Source: Amoeboaphelidium protococcarum
Lineage: Eukaryota > Aphelidiomycota > Aphelidea
Length of the DNA stretch: 64,000 nt
Assembly (NCBI GenBank): GCA_023515745.1
Contig: JALECJ010000258.1
Coordinates: 2,112,501 to 2,176,500, forward strand
Reading direction: 5' to 3'
The notes under the pieces are model-generated. The model searched no databases and was not told where the DNA came from. It saw nothing but the letters and a program-made list of their open reading frames with translations. This document shows, piece by piece, positions 46,911 to 58,500 of the stretch. The position numbers and the translations under genes were made by a program. Position 1 is the first letter of the stretch. Each line of letters begins with the position of its first letter.

Positions 46911-48524
46911 ATGAAATTTGCTGTTGATGAGGATGATATTATTGTAGAGGATAGTGGAAGGTATTTCTTATTGGGATGGTCCGTAAACTATTAACACTGT
47001 AGTTATCGATGTTATTGTAGGTGGGAATAGGATCTTTTGAAGCTGCGTTAACAATTGGAAGATGATGAAGAGTAGCATCGACTACGGCGGTAAAGAAGAT
47101 CTTAGACAAGACATACTAGATCATCACCTGTCAAGTCCAGCGTTCTAATGTCCAGCGAGAAGGTGCCTACCAAGCAAGAAGAAGATATTTACGATATTCT
47201 TGGCACTAAGCTAAGAGAATTAGATTTGCAATATCGTAGACACACTACCGTGGCTCATAGTGGGAGTACTCGCTCAGATTTACAGCCATCACAGTCTTTT
47301 TTGTTAGAAGCGTAAAGGTCAAACGTTGCCAAACATAATACCGGTAATCGCAAGTCAGAGTAGTCAGCAGAAGATTAGTAATGGAAGTAGAAGAGGTAGG
47401 AACGTGATGCTTTAATTAAGTAAGCTCTTTAAAAGGCTTAGGAGAGAGACTAAGAACTAAAGAGGTAGTTATAGGCAAAGGAGGAGTAGAGGTTGGCATA
47501 CGAGAAGAAGCGTTAGGAAGAGGAAGCTGCGAAATTGGTCAAGTAGAAGGAGGCTGAAGCAGCTGAACAGCAGAGATTATTGAAGGAAAAGTAGATGGAA
47601 AGTATGCCTTACCATGGCCCTGTCGATGTGCTGTAGTAGTATTAGTAGTATCTTGATCTTGTGCTCAATGTCAAAAAAGTACTCAAGCCTCAGATTGATA
47701 GTAATAGACAGATGGCCAATGAAGCTAGACGATATAGAATGCAGATTACAGTGAAAACTGGAGCTGTTGTTAATTCCAAGTCTCATATTAGATAATTCTA
47801 TCAGGATCTGAATGATATGTTCAGTAAAGCTAAGCAAGTGTCACCAGAGTTGTTGTACCCGTATCTGCTTGAAGCATTCGCTAAAGCTGTCACAACGCAA
47901 GCCATGAGAGAAGTTAGCGTGAATCTGAGTAAAGCCTTCCCGCTTGCTGCATTAATTCAACTTATGCTTTGTGAACATCCACTCCTGCTCCAGTATCTCC
48001 TTGGCAAAATGTTTAAAAAGTGTATATATGTCGTTCCTGCTTATGCTAGACGGCTACCTACAGATTAGAATGGCGATGATGATCTCCGCGCCAGGATGCG
48101 AATGAAGAAAGTTGATGGTAAATGGGAATCAGATGCTTAATACCAGGAGAGAATGGCTGGTATTGTGGCTTTATTCACAGCCATCACAGTTGTGGATCCA
48201 ACTTAATTCACTTTAAATGTCTCCAATCCTGTTCAGCTATCACTGAAAGACTTATGGTCATATATGGCGCGTCTACTCAATTAGACTCCTCGCAAAATTA
48301 CTCCTAATCTGCTCGAGATTGCTCTAAAGTTGGGTGGGCATCAATTAATACGCACCTATGGTTAGCAAGCTCACAAACTGATACAATTCATAGACAAGGA
48401 TTATATGTCAAGAATAAAGTCAGAAGGAACTGAAGCTGCCAAGACTCGATTACAGTTGCTGCTTGAAGATTACCGGCGCTAATAAACAATCCCTGCACAT
48501 GAAGGTGCTCATTTCAGAGATTGA
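46911..48524 (+). CDS. GLE1: Nucleoporin GLE1, mRNA export factor
   Basis: Activates the DEAD-box helicase Dbp5 with InsP6 at the cytoplasmic face of the pore. Exons 46911-46960 and 47021-48524, intron 46961-47020 (60 nt, GTATTT to TTGTAG), give 517 residues. A basic, Gln/Glu/Lys-rich coiled coil occupies about 120-240. The C-terminal GLE1 domain is seen in LLYPYLLEAFAKAVTTQAMR, LLLQYLLGKMFKKCIYVVPA, ERMAGIVALFTAITVVDPTQ, LWSYMARLLNQTPRKITPNL and HQLIRTYGQQAHKLIQFID. These follow the order in yeast and human GLE1. The stop is TGA 48522-48524. Confidence 0.9.
46961..47020 (+). other. Spliceosomal intron in GLE1
   Basis: 60 nt, phase 2, GTATTT to TTGTAG, 50 nt after the ATG. Confidence 0.8.
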
Positions 48525-48646
48525 AATATCTGCATTTCGCTGTAAATTCATAAAAAGTATCACGGCGAGTATCAATACTAAGTAAAGAAATCAAGAAAAG
48601 TGAAATGTGTGAGATATATTAGCAATATGTATTTGATATGGTATAA

Positions 48647-49144
48647 TCATTCCTCTGGAATTTCAACTTCACCAGCGGTAATTTTATCTGTCAAATCCTT
48701 TGGATTCTATCCATCGACTGTGCATCCAACAGAGAAGGCAGTTCCAAGCACTTCCTTAACACTTCCAGCCAGATCCTTGGCGTAAGACTTGAAGCGAAGC
48801 TTTCGCGCAACATCAATAATATCGTCCAGTGACAGGTTGCCAGAGTGTTTGATGTTCTTCTCCTTCTTCTTGTCACGTACAGGCTCCTTCAGGGCCTTGA
48901 TGACGAGCGATGACGCGGTAGGCACGACCTCAACCGCAGCCTGACGGTTCTAAATGGTCAGCTTGACAGTAATACGCAATCCCTTCCAGTTCTAGGTGGC
49001 CTTTGCAATGTCTTCACCAACCTTCTTCGGTGCGAGACCCAAAGGACCAATCTTTGGAGCCAGGGTACTACCACCGGCCACCTCACCTCCAGTGACACGC
49101 AGGAAAATAATTTTCACTTCATTAGGATCTACTTTAGGTGCCAT
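48647..49144 (-). CDS. RPL12: 60S ribosomal protein L12 (uL11)
   Basis: Base of the ribosomal stalk that contacts translation factors. The 165-residue frame begins [20 protein letters not shown] and continues [20 protein letters not shown], then [54 protein letters not shown] and SVGCTVDGQ. Length and order are those of eukaryotic uL11. In-frame TAR codons stand where other species use various residues. The stop is TGA 48647-48649. Confidence 0.97.
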
Positions 49145-49448
49145 CTTAATTAATCTACGTGATTTTTTATTGTCTTAATGAAAGAATACACTAAGGTTAA
49201 AAGTGAGTGATCAACCTCAATTAGACGCGACTGAACAAACGCGGAAAAAAGATTTCAAGAAACGCGTCTCGAAAATTAACCGAAACCGGTCGGCGATCAA
49301 TAACGCTCGCTGTAAGACACATTGAAGTGAGCGCATACAGTAATTATAGAGAGGAGCTGTGTACTGTATGATGTATCAAGTGTAGAGTAGTATTGAATGG
49401 CATGTAAAATTTTAAACTATTTTCTCTTGGATCAACATGTGTATTATT
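49145..49448. other. Intergenic region upstream of RPL12
   Basis: 304 nt. A GC-rich island at about 49225-49310 (with gacgcga, aacgcgg, ACGCGT at 49262-49267, accggtcgg and cgctcgc) lies 80-165 nt upstream of the RPL12 ATG and is the likely promoter core. Confidence 0.45.
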
Positions 49449-50177
49449 TCACTGAGCAGATACATCTTAGTCAGAAGGCTTATTATTAGAATCAGTACGC
49501 AGCTACAAAAGTCTAACCATTTGAGACGCAGAATGACCAAGCACGGAGGTAATGTTAGAGGCTGGCGACTATAAAAGACCAAGAAGCTCCCCATTCAGCT
49601 CTTTACGTGTTTTCATTTTAGCAAATTATTCCAATTCCTATTTACCAAAGAGAACATTTTCCACTGCTCCACCCAAAAGTACATGTTTAGCACTGATTAT
49701 CTGTCGCGAATCTCTAACAAACTGAACCGGGTCTACAGGCTACAGCATCTATTATACACCAGTCTGAGGAGGAGGAGATGAATCAATATCATCTTGACCT
49801 TGATATGGATATAATGCAAATGTGAAATCACTCAGAAGAGGCAATAGATTCTGATATTTTGGATACGTCAGAATGACACCAGACATGACGCGTCGATTCA
49901 AAAATTCTAGTCTAATCTGCTTAGCTTTACACAGCGTGCGGTACTTTTACTACTATTATGGATCCAACTGACTGCCATGATAGAATAATATCACATCTGA
50001 ATTAGAGAGAACATTGGCATAATGCTGTTGCAGATATAGATCACGTTAATCCAGCCTTCGGAGTGACTTGTTTCTCTCAAAGGATACGGCATCATACTGA
50101 ATAGGACTAAACTTGTTCCTGGGTAGCGGCACAGAGAACTTCCCCTTCACAGCTTTTTTCATTTTACTAATTGCCAT
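49449..50177 (-). CDS. Mitochondrial large-subunit ribosomal protein uL10m, candidate
   Basis: Frame of 242 residues, ATG 50175-50177 to TGA 49449-49451. The N-terminus MAISKMKKAVKGKFSVPLPR is basic with no acidic residue. The body follows L10: an N-terminal helix and strand around SNSDVILFYHGSQLD, a mid strand RVMSGVILTYPKYQNLLPLL, HVLLGGAVENVLFGKQELEQ and near the end KELNGELLGLLQSPASNITS, the L10-specific LxGLLxxPA pattern. No acidic P0-type stalk tail is present, so the organellar or bacterial-type L10 is favoured over cytosolic P0. Family level is fairly clear; the mitochondrial location is inferred. Confidence 0.75.
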
Positions 50178-50545
50178 TTTTTTGGGTATCTGCAAGTAAA
50201 ACGACGCGTTTCTAATTAAGTGTTTTGGAATTAAAGATTTTGAATCTCTGAAATGATTGGACCAATGAATGTTTCTCTTTCTCCCTTGATCTCTCTTCTT
50301 ATTCGTTGGCGCGTTTTAGAAAGCTTTAGTGTCCCCTTATCGTACGGCTCTCTCTCTCTTATTCACTCCGTCTGTTCGTTCGCTTAGATGTGAATCTCGC
50401 CAGTTTCTCTCAAGGAAAGGAAGAGAGTCGTGCGCGTAATTTCATTCCTTCCTCTTCTTTTCCAATTGTGCCACCAAGAGAACTTCAATTCATAAGTCAT
50501 ATAGAACGTCTGTATATGCTATCTTAGCCTAATCCTATTAACAAT
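50178..50545. promoter_or_regulatory. Divergent promoter region, uL10m / CRM1, with CT tract
   Basis: 368 nt. ACGCGT at 50204-50209 lies 27 nt before the uL10m start. A CT tract at 50348-50360 lies about 185 nt before the CRM1 ATG, in a pyrimidine-rich stretch to about 50460. Confidence 0.5.
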
Positions 50546-53500
50546 ATGGATGCTATACTGGATTTTTCGAGAGACTTTAACGTGCAACTCTTTGACCAAG
50601 TTGTTAACACTTTCTATGGTGGTCATGGAAATGATTAAAAGATGGCCCAGACTATCATTGCCCAATTTCAGGAGCATCCTGACGCATGGACCAGAGCTGA
50701 TGTTATACTCACCCAGGCACAATCTGTACAAGCCAAGGTAAGCTAAATATGTAATATGTATCAGTTAATCATTTTCATCTTTTATTGTAAATGAATGTAG
50801 TATATTGGGTTGCAAGTACTTGAAAAGTTGATATCCACCAGATGGAAAGTCTTGCCGCGTGAACAGTGTACTGGTATAAGAGATTTTATCGTTGGAACGA
50901 TCATCAAGATTGCTAGTGATGAACAGCTATTTGTGAAGGAGCGTGTTTACTTGAACAAATTGAATCTGGTTCTGGTGTAGATTCTCAAGCATGAATGGCC
51001 AAAGCAGTGGCCCAATTTCATCTCTGAGATTGTGGACTCTTCGCGAACAAGTCTGACGCTGTGTGAGAACAACATGGTCATTCTCAAGTTGTTGAGTGAA
51101 GAGATTTTCGATTTCAGTGCTGAATAAATGACTAGTGTCAAGGCACGTACCATGAAGGATCAGTTGAATGGAGAGTTTATGAAGATATTCGAGTTGTGCG
51201 ATGAAGTTCTGTAAAAGGCGCAGAAGCCATCTCTAATTCAGGCGACTTTGTAGACTTTGCTCAGATTTCTCAACTGGATTCCGCTGGCCTTTGTGTTTGA
51301 GACTAATCTGATAAGTATGTTGGTTGGTCGATTTCTGCAGGTGGCTGCTTTTAGAAATTACACGTTAAAGTGCCTGACTGAAATTGGATGCCTCGAGGTG
51401 AAGAGTGACTATGAGCAGAGATTGATTGAGTTATACAATGGTGTGGTTGAGGCATTATCTATTCAGATACCAATGAATCCCCACCTGGATTTCGCAGGTC
51501 CTTATGAGAATGGATCTGATGAAGAGCAAGAGTTTATTCAGAACATTGCGCTGTTCTTCTCATCATTCCTCAGTGTTCATGTAAAGCTTTTGGAGAGATA
51601 GGATAACAAGTAGCCACTTCTGCTTGGTCACTTGTATTTGCTGAAGATTTCTAAAGTGGAGGATCGTGAGGTGTTTAAAGTGTGTTTAGAATACTGGTCC
51701 AAGTTGGTTAGTGGTTTATATAATGAATTGCCTTCTTCGTTGAATAATGCTTCCGGATTAGTTCTGAATAGCAAGTAGCCGGAGAGAAAGTTGCTATACA
51801 GTGACATATTGCCACAGTTGAGAGTTGTTATGATCGAGTCTATGGTGCGTCCAGAAGAGGTGTTGATTGTGGAGAATGATGAAGGTGAGATTGTGAGAGA
51901 ATTTGTGAAGGAGACTGATACTATCACTCTGTATAAGAGTATGCGCGAAGTATTGGTGTACCTGACGCATCTAGATCCGGATAATACCGAGTAGATTATG
52001 TCTGAGAAGTTGGCGAAATAGATTTATCGCACCGAGTGGTCATGGTCCAATTTGAATAAGCTCTGCTGGGCCATTGGATCTATCAGTGGTGCAATGTCTG
52101 AAGATCACGAGAAGAGATTTATTGTGTTTGTGATCAAAGACCTGCTTGGGCATACTGAATCTGTGCGTGGTAAAGACAACAAGGCTGTGGTGGCATCTAA
52201 TATCATGTACATTGTCGGCTAGTATCCAAGATTTCTGCGTTCTCACTGGAAGTTTCTCAAGACTGTTGTGCTGAAGCTGTTTGAGTTTATGCATGAGCTG
52301 CATGAAGGTGTACAGGACATGGCGTGCGATACGTATATCAAGATTGCGCAAAAGTGCAAGCGATAGTTTGTTATTATGCAGCCGAACGAAATTCAGCCGT
52401 TTATCAATGAAATCCTGGATACTATTCCTGACATTATATCTGACCTGTAGCCGTCTCAAGTCCATACCTTTTACGATGCCACTGGATGTATTATAGCTTC
52501 GCAGACGAACAGGTAGACTCAGGAGCAGTTGATTGCCAAGTTGATGGAGGGACCTAATGTGGCTTGGGAAGAGGTTATGGCTCAGGCGAATGCAAATCCA
52601 GATATCCTGAATCACCCGGATCAAGTCAAGTAGCTGGCCAACATTCTCAAGACTAATGTTGCCGCATGTTCATCTATTGGTAGTCCTTTCATTTCCCAGA
52701 TGGCCAAGATCTACATGGATATGCTTAATCTGTATCGTGCCGTGTCTGAGCTGATCTCAAGAGCAGTCGCCCAGGGTGGTGTCTTATAAACCAAGACTCC
52801 ACAAGTTAGGGGATATCGTACGATTAAGAAGGAGGTACTTAAACTCATTTCAACTTACATTTAGAAGGCTGAAGATTTGCAGGTGGTGATGGATAATCTC
52901 ATTCCACCACTTCTCGAGGCAGTGTTGACCGATTATGCTCGCAATGTTGAACCGGCCAGAGAATCTGAAGTACTGGCTCTGATGGCCACATGTGTATAAA
53001 AGCTCGGACCTTTAATGACTGATAAGGTGCCAGTCTTGCTGGAGTCTCTTTTTGAATCCACGCTGCACATGATTGACAAGGATTTTCAAGAGTATCCGGA
53101 GCACAGAGTGGCTTTCTACAATATGATCAGGGCCATCAATTAGAACTGCTTCATCGCCCTGCTCAATCTACCACCAAATTTGTTCCGTCTTGTGCTGAAT
53201 GCCATCATTTGGGGATTTAGACATACTATGCGTGATATTGCTGACATGGGCTTGTAGATTATGCTGGAACTCTTGAACAATGTGTCAAAGTTGGATTCTA
53301 GTATTTCTAGTGCTTTCTATCGCAGCTACTATCTACCTATATTTCAAGATGTATTCTATGTGTTGACTGATCGTGAACACAAGTCTGGATTCAAGTACTA
53401 GGCTCAGATACTGCAGCAACTATGCACAGTGGTCGACTCAAATTCTATTACTCAACCACTGTACCAACCTGGATAGGTATCTGATCCTAATACTTCTAAT

Positions 53501-53806
53501 TCGGCATTCGTGCGCGAGTATATGATGTAATTGTTACAGAATGCCTTCCCAAACCTGCAACCGGGACAGATTAAGATATTTGTGAATGGCTTATTTGATT
53601 TGAAGGGTGATAGTGAGACGTTCAAGTAGCATCTGAGAGACTTCTTGGTGAAGTTGAAAGAGTTCCAGGCGGCTGATGATAATGAAGAGTTGTTCTTGGA
53701 GGAGCGTGAGTTGGAGTTGCAGAAGAAGAAGGCTGCAGAGATGTAGGCAGCCCAGCAAGTGTCTGGTATTCTTAAGCCTGCTGAACGTGAAGACATGGAT
53801 GACTGA
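50546..53806 (+). CDS. XPO1: Exportin-1 (CRM1)
   Basis: RanGTP-dependent nuclear exporter of leucine-rich NES cargo. Exons 50546-50737 and 50801-53806, intron 50738-50800 (63 nt, GTAAGC to ATGTAG), encode 1065 residues. Diagnostic stretches are [90 protein letters not shown] with [29 protein letters not shown] and [20 protein letters not shown]. At the leptomycin-reactive position (human Cys528, in DLLGLC) this protein has Thr516 in [11 protein letters not shown], as baker's yeast does. The acidic tail ends EREDMDD. The stop is TGA 53804-53806. Confidence 0.97.
50738..50800 (+). other. Spliceosomal intron in CRM1
   Basis: 63 nt, phase 0, GTAAGC to ATGTAG. Splicing joins SVQAK to YIGLQVLEK, the conserved junction. 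Confidence 0.9.
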
Positions 53807-54270
53807 TTATATTGCTGATACATATATGACTTGAAAGTCGGATTTGAGTTGGATTGAAGGGGGAGGGAGTTAATCAGCGTGATACAGCAAAGTGCAATGG
53901 CTGTATAATGTATCAAGGAGGAAAGTGGAAACAAAAATAATAATGATCAATAGCCAGTAGTAAGAAAATCTATCCATCTATTTTAATGCATTGTTATTTT
54001 TCAAATATGGCAATTTTTTAATTTATACACCAAATATACAGCCAGCAATCTCTTGGTCGATCATCTAATCATTCACTGAGCAGATGGTTTGCAACGTTGT
54101 GATCACGCGACGACTGATTTGCCAATTGTCAATTCTCACTGAAGCCGACAGCTCTCTTATTTCTCTTTGATTCGCCCAGCTTCTTCTTCCTCTTTACAGT
54201 TAAACAATCTTTAAGAGATCTTTTAATTGCTCATCTCTACACTAGCATTTAAGAATAAAAGTAATTGATA
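53807..54270. other. Intergenic region
   Basis: 464 nt between CRM1 and the bZIP gene. Pyrimidine-rich sequence near 54150-54210 (tctcttatttctctttg, ttcttcttcctcttt) lies 60-120 nt upstream of the bZIP ATG, like the CT tracts of other genes. No gene is supported. Confidence 0.5.
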
Positions 54271-55503
54271 ATGAAGCGATCAAGGCATGCAGCAGATATG
54301 GTGTCTGTCGCGGACTCTGTTAATGATTCCTCTCCATCTCTATCTCTGGAATAGTAACCATCTCCATCATCATCACAATAATCCTCATAATCATTGGACT
54401 CCGCCAACCTATCTGCTGCCTCTGTCAATGATCCCTCAGATGTATTGAATGCTGAACATGTGCGTAAGAAGAAGCGCGGTAAGATTGACACATCTGAGTT
54501 GAGTGAGAAGTAAAAGCAGAGGGTATTGAAGAATCGCGCCTCTGCCAAAGCTAGTCAGATGAAGAAGGAGCTGGCGCTGTAATAGGCCAAGGCTGAAAAT
54601 GATTAACTCCGATGTGAAAATTAATTACTCCAATCTCGCGTACAAGTTCTGGAATAGTAGAATATCGATCTAATGTCCAAGATGGAGCAATTGTAATCCC
54701 AGTTTGAGTTAATGTCTAGGATGATATCTACCAATGTTGGCTCAGATTCTAATACACGCTCTGGCGAAAGCAATGTTGGTAGTCATTATCTTAAAGATGA
54801 TTTATCTCTTGATGCAAATGCGTATCTACTACCTCCATCTCCTCTCTAATCCATATCTACTCATCAACATCAACAACTCCAGGTTTAGGAGTAAGCGGAA
54901 AGTCCTCAATCTGCAGTATTGAAGACTGTTCGCAGTGACGATATTAATACCAAGTATCCAACTGTGAATATCCGGCAGAGGTTTCCTCTTACTCCCCTGG
55001 AATCGTCATCATCAACGATGGTGGAACTTCAAGCTTAGCCACAGACCGTGGTGTCCAAGAGTAGCTGTTAGTAGAATAATAGTAATAATAAGTTGGTACA
55101 GGAGAGAGTTTTGTCGGCGATATCTTCTACCAAGCATTCACTGAATTGCAACCGCTCTTTGATGAAATTGATGATCTCATTCCTATCTATAATCATAATG
55201 ATAGTGAATTCGACGTATCTCAATTCAAAATTGAAGACGGCCATGCATAGTAAGATTCGAATGCTTTAGTAGAACAAGAGTCGCTCTCGTTTCTCTAACA
55301 GTACCAACAGAATTAATCATAACAGCAACTACTCCAAGTAGACATAAGCATATGAAGCTGTCATCACCTAAGGTAGTGGGAGACTGGTGGTCAGAGCGTT
55401 ATGCGCGTTGGCGATTGTTAATCATCTGGGCCATTACTATAATCGATATTACAGGAATCAGTTTAAGCGGAAATATGAATTAAATTTACAATAAAGCTTT
55501 TGA
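54271..55503 (+). CDS. bZIP transcription factor, with probable frameshift
   Basis: The frame from ATG 54271 is open for 410 residues to TGA 55501-55503. Residues about 72-135 form a bZIP: KKKRGKIDTSELSEKQKQRV, then LKNRASAKASQMKKELAL (N..A..A/S basic signature) and a leucine zipper with leucines in AENDQLRCENQLLQSRVQVL. After about 54950 the continuing frame turns basic and hydrophobic (SLMKLMISFLSIIIMIV), which is unlike a transcription factor. The frame shifted by +2 over the same DNA reads GESFVGDIFYQAFTELQPLF then DEIDDLIPIYNHNDSEFDV, an acidic, Gln-rich activation-type tail, ending at TGA 55353-55355. A one-base indel near 54950-55100 is likely, from mutation, read error or recoding. 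Confidence 0.75.
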
Positions 55504-55576
55504 ATATAGTATAGTTTTATTTTACTGCTCACTAACTCTGCGCATGACATACGCATACATCTAGTACAATGATCGA

Positions 55577-58500
55577 TCACACATACTCTTTCATCCCCTG
55601 AATCAAAGTCTCACGTTTGGCCTTCTCAACTTTCACAATACCTCCGGTGAGAGGTAGGTAGGTGGAGCCCATGAGATCAAAATCTATAGCTCTTGCCGCT
55701 TGTCTTCCTTCATTTATTGCCCATACAATAAGAGATTAACCGCGACGGCAATCACCGGCAGAGTAAATTCCAGGAACGTTGGTCTTGTACTGCAGACTGG
55801 AATCCTTGTGCATACCAGTGATATTCTGACTAGCAACATTACTACTTCTGGCGTCTGACTTCACCTTCAACTGCTGCAATAGATGCTATTCCGGCCCTGT
55901 GAATCCCATTGCCAACAACACCAGGTCAGCCTCGAATACACGTTCACTTCCCTCGACTTCGGTCATTATCCATTTGCCAGTGGATGCATTCTTCGTCCAT
56001 TCAACTCGAACCGTTCTGATACCAGACACTTTGCCATTTCCATCAGATATGAATTCCTTGCTCAGCACACAGTACTATCTAGGATCATTGCCATGAACAG
56101 CTTTCACCTCGCCATGTCCATAATCAACCTTAAAGACTCTTGGGAACTGAGGCCATGGATTATCAATCGATCTGGTGCCTGGAGGCTCAGGCAGTAATTC
56201 AAAGTTGATCACAGACTTGGCTCCATGGCGAACTGAAGTTCCAATACAATCGTTACCAGTGTCACCTCCACCAATAACAATAACATTCTTACCCTTCGCT
56301 GTAATATACTGATCATCCTTGAGGTTGGAATTCAAAAGACTCTGTGTGGTAGCCGTCAGGAAGTCCATTGCAAAGTAAATACCATCAAGAGCGCGGTTCT
56401 TGATATTCAGATCGCGCGGTACAGTTGAACCTGTTGCAATAAGAACTGCATCATAATCCCGCACAAGATCTGCGGCATCTACATTGTATCCAATATGAGC
56501 GTTGACTTCAAACTTAACACCTTCTTCTCTCATCAAATTCACACGCCTGTCCACCAATGACTTATCCAATTTCATATTCGGAATGCCGTACATCAACAGA
56601 CCACCTATTCTATCAGCACGCTCATAAACCGTCACACCATGACCAGCTTTGTTCAATTAATCGGCAGCAGAAAGACCAGCTGGACCACTGCCAATAATAG
56701 CTATAGTCTTACCGGAGCGGCGAGTTGGAGGACTCGCTTTCATCCAGCCATGATCGAAAGCATAATCTATAATGGCACATTCAATAGATTTAATCGCCAC
56801 AGGATCAGAGTTAATGCCCAACACACAGGCACCTTCACACGGCGCAGGACATACACGACCTGTAAACTCTGGAAAATTGTTAGTTTACAACAGTCTCTCC
56901 AGCGCTTCTTTCCACTAGTGCTAATAGACAAGATCATTCCATCTCGGGATAAGATTTCCTATAGGACAGCCTGTATGAGATTGACAAAATGGGACCCCAC
57001 AGTCCATGCATCTGGCACCTTATACCTACAATTCCTTGGTTGTAAGACGTTTGTTAATCTCTCCAAATCCTTTGACTCGTTCCTTGGCATCTATATATCT
57101 ATCCGTCTATCGCTTATACTTCATAAAGCCTCGCAACTTATCAGGTTTAGAATCAGGCGATTCAGCTGTTATCTTGGTCGCACCATCTTCTATATCTTTA
57201 ATAGACGCGGATAATACAGGAGGCTGAATGACTGCCGAGCTACGTTTATTCTTATTCACTCGCTACGACTACAAGGCCTTTTTCAAATCTCGCGGAAATA
57301 CCTTCACAAATATCTGCACGTAATGCTTCCAGTTGTTGAGGACAGCTTTTGCTTTGGCAGAATTGGTATACTGATAATGATTCTGAATCAAACCACGAAC
57401 TTGATCAATATCCGCAGCATCAGTCAACCTCTCTAAATCAACCATCTCAGGATTTACTAGAGATGAGAAAGACTGATCTTCATCCAGGATATACGCAAAC
57501 CCACCACTCATACCAGCAGCGAAATTGCGGCCAGTCTTACCCAATACAATACAAACACCTCCTGTCATGTACTCACAACCATGATCACCGACGCCTTCCA
57601 CAACAACGCGAGCACCTGAATTTCTGACACAGAATCTCTCAGCGGCCACACCATTAAAGTACGCCTCACCGCTGGTTGCGCCATACAAACACACATTGCC
57701 TGATATAATACTCTAGCTCGGATCAAAGAGAGATTTCTTCGGAGGACGCACGATAATCTTTCCACCAGAGAGACCTTTACCCACATAATCGTTAGTGTCG
57801 CCCTCAATTTTCAAGGTGATGCCCTTTGCCAAGAAAGCACCAAAACTTTGCCCTGCAGATCCACTAAAATTAATTGTTATGTTATCATCTGGCAGACCCT
57901 GCTCACCAAACTTTCGAGACACATTGTAGGAGATTATAGCACCAACAGAACGGTCAGTATTCAGAACCTGCGAGTTGATCACTACTTTACCGTGACCCTC
58001 TAAAGCAGCAACACACTATGGCAACAGTTTATTATCCAGTCTCTATTCAATCATATGATCCTGAGGCTCAGAGAAATGAGTGGAAGCATCGGCGCGTAAA
58101 CTAAACGCCGGTGTAAGTAGAGAGCGCAAGTCTAAACATGAGCTCTTCTAATCTTTCTGCTAAGAGCGAACTTGCAACAAATCACTTCTACCGACTAAAT
58201 CATTAAGTTTGCGAAATCCAAGCTGAGCCATAATCTGACGCACTTCTTCCGCCATGAAGTAGAAGAAATTGATAACATCCTCTGATGAACCAGTAAACTT
58301 GGCTCTCAACACAGGATCCTGAGTAGCAATACCAACAGGACACGTATTGAGATGACATTTACGCATCATTATACATCCCATAGCAATGAGAGGCGTAGTG
58401 GCAAATCCAAACTCCTCGGCACCAAGCAACGTGGCCATTATGACATCACGACCAGTCTTAATTTGGCCATCTGTCTGTAAAGTAATCCTACCGCGAAGAC

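Noticed and set aside
52325-52327. Cys in [14 protein letters not shown] of CRM1 taken as the leptomycin site
   Set aside because: The reactive residue lies earlier, in the DLLG.. motif before RGKDNKA, where this protein has Thr; the DMAC Cys is a general CRM1 feature.
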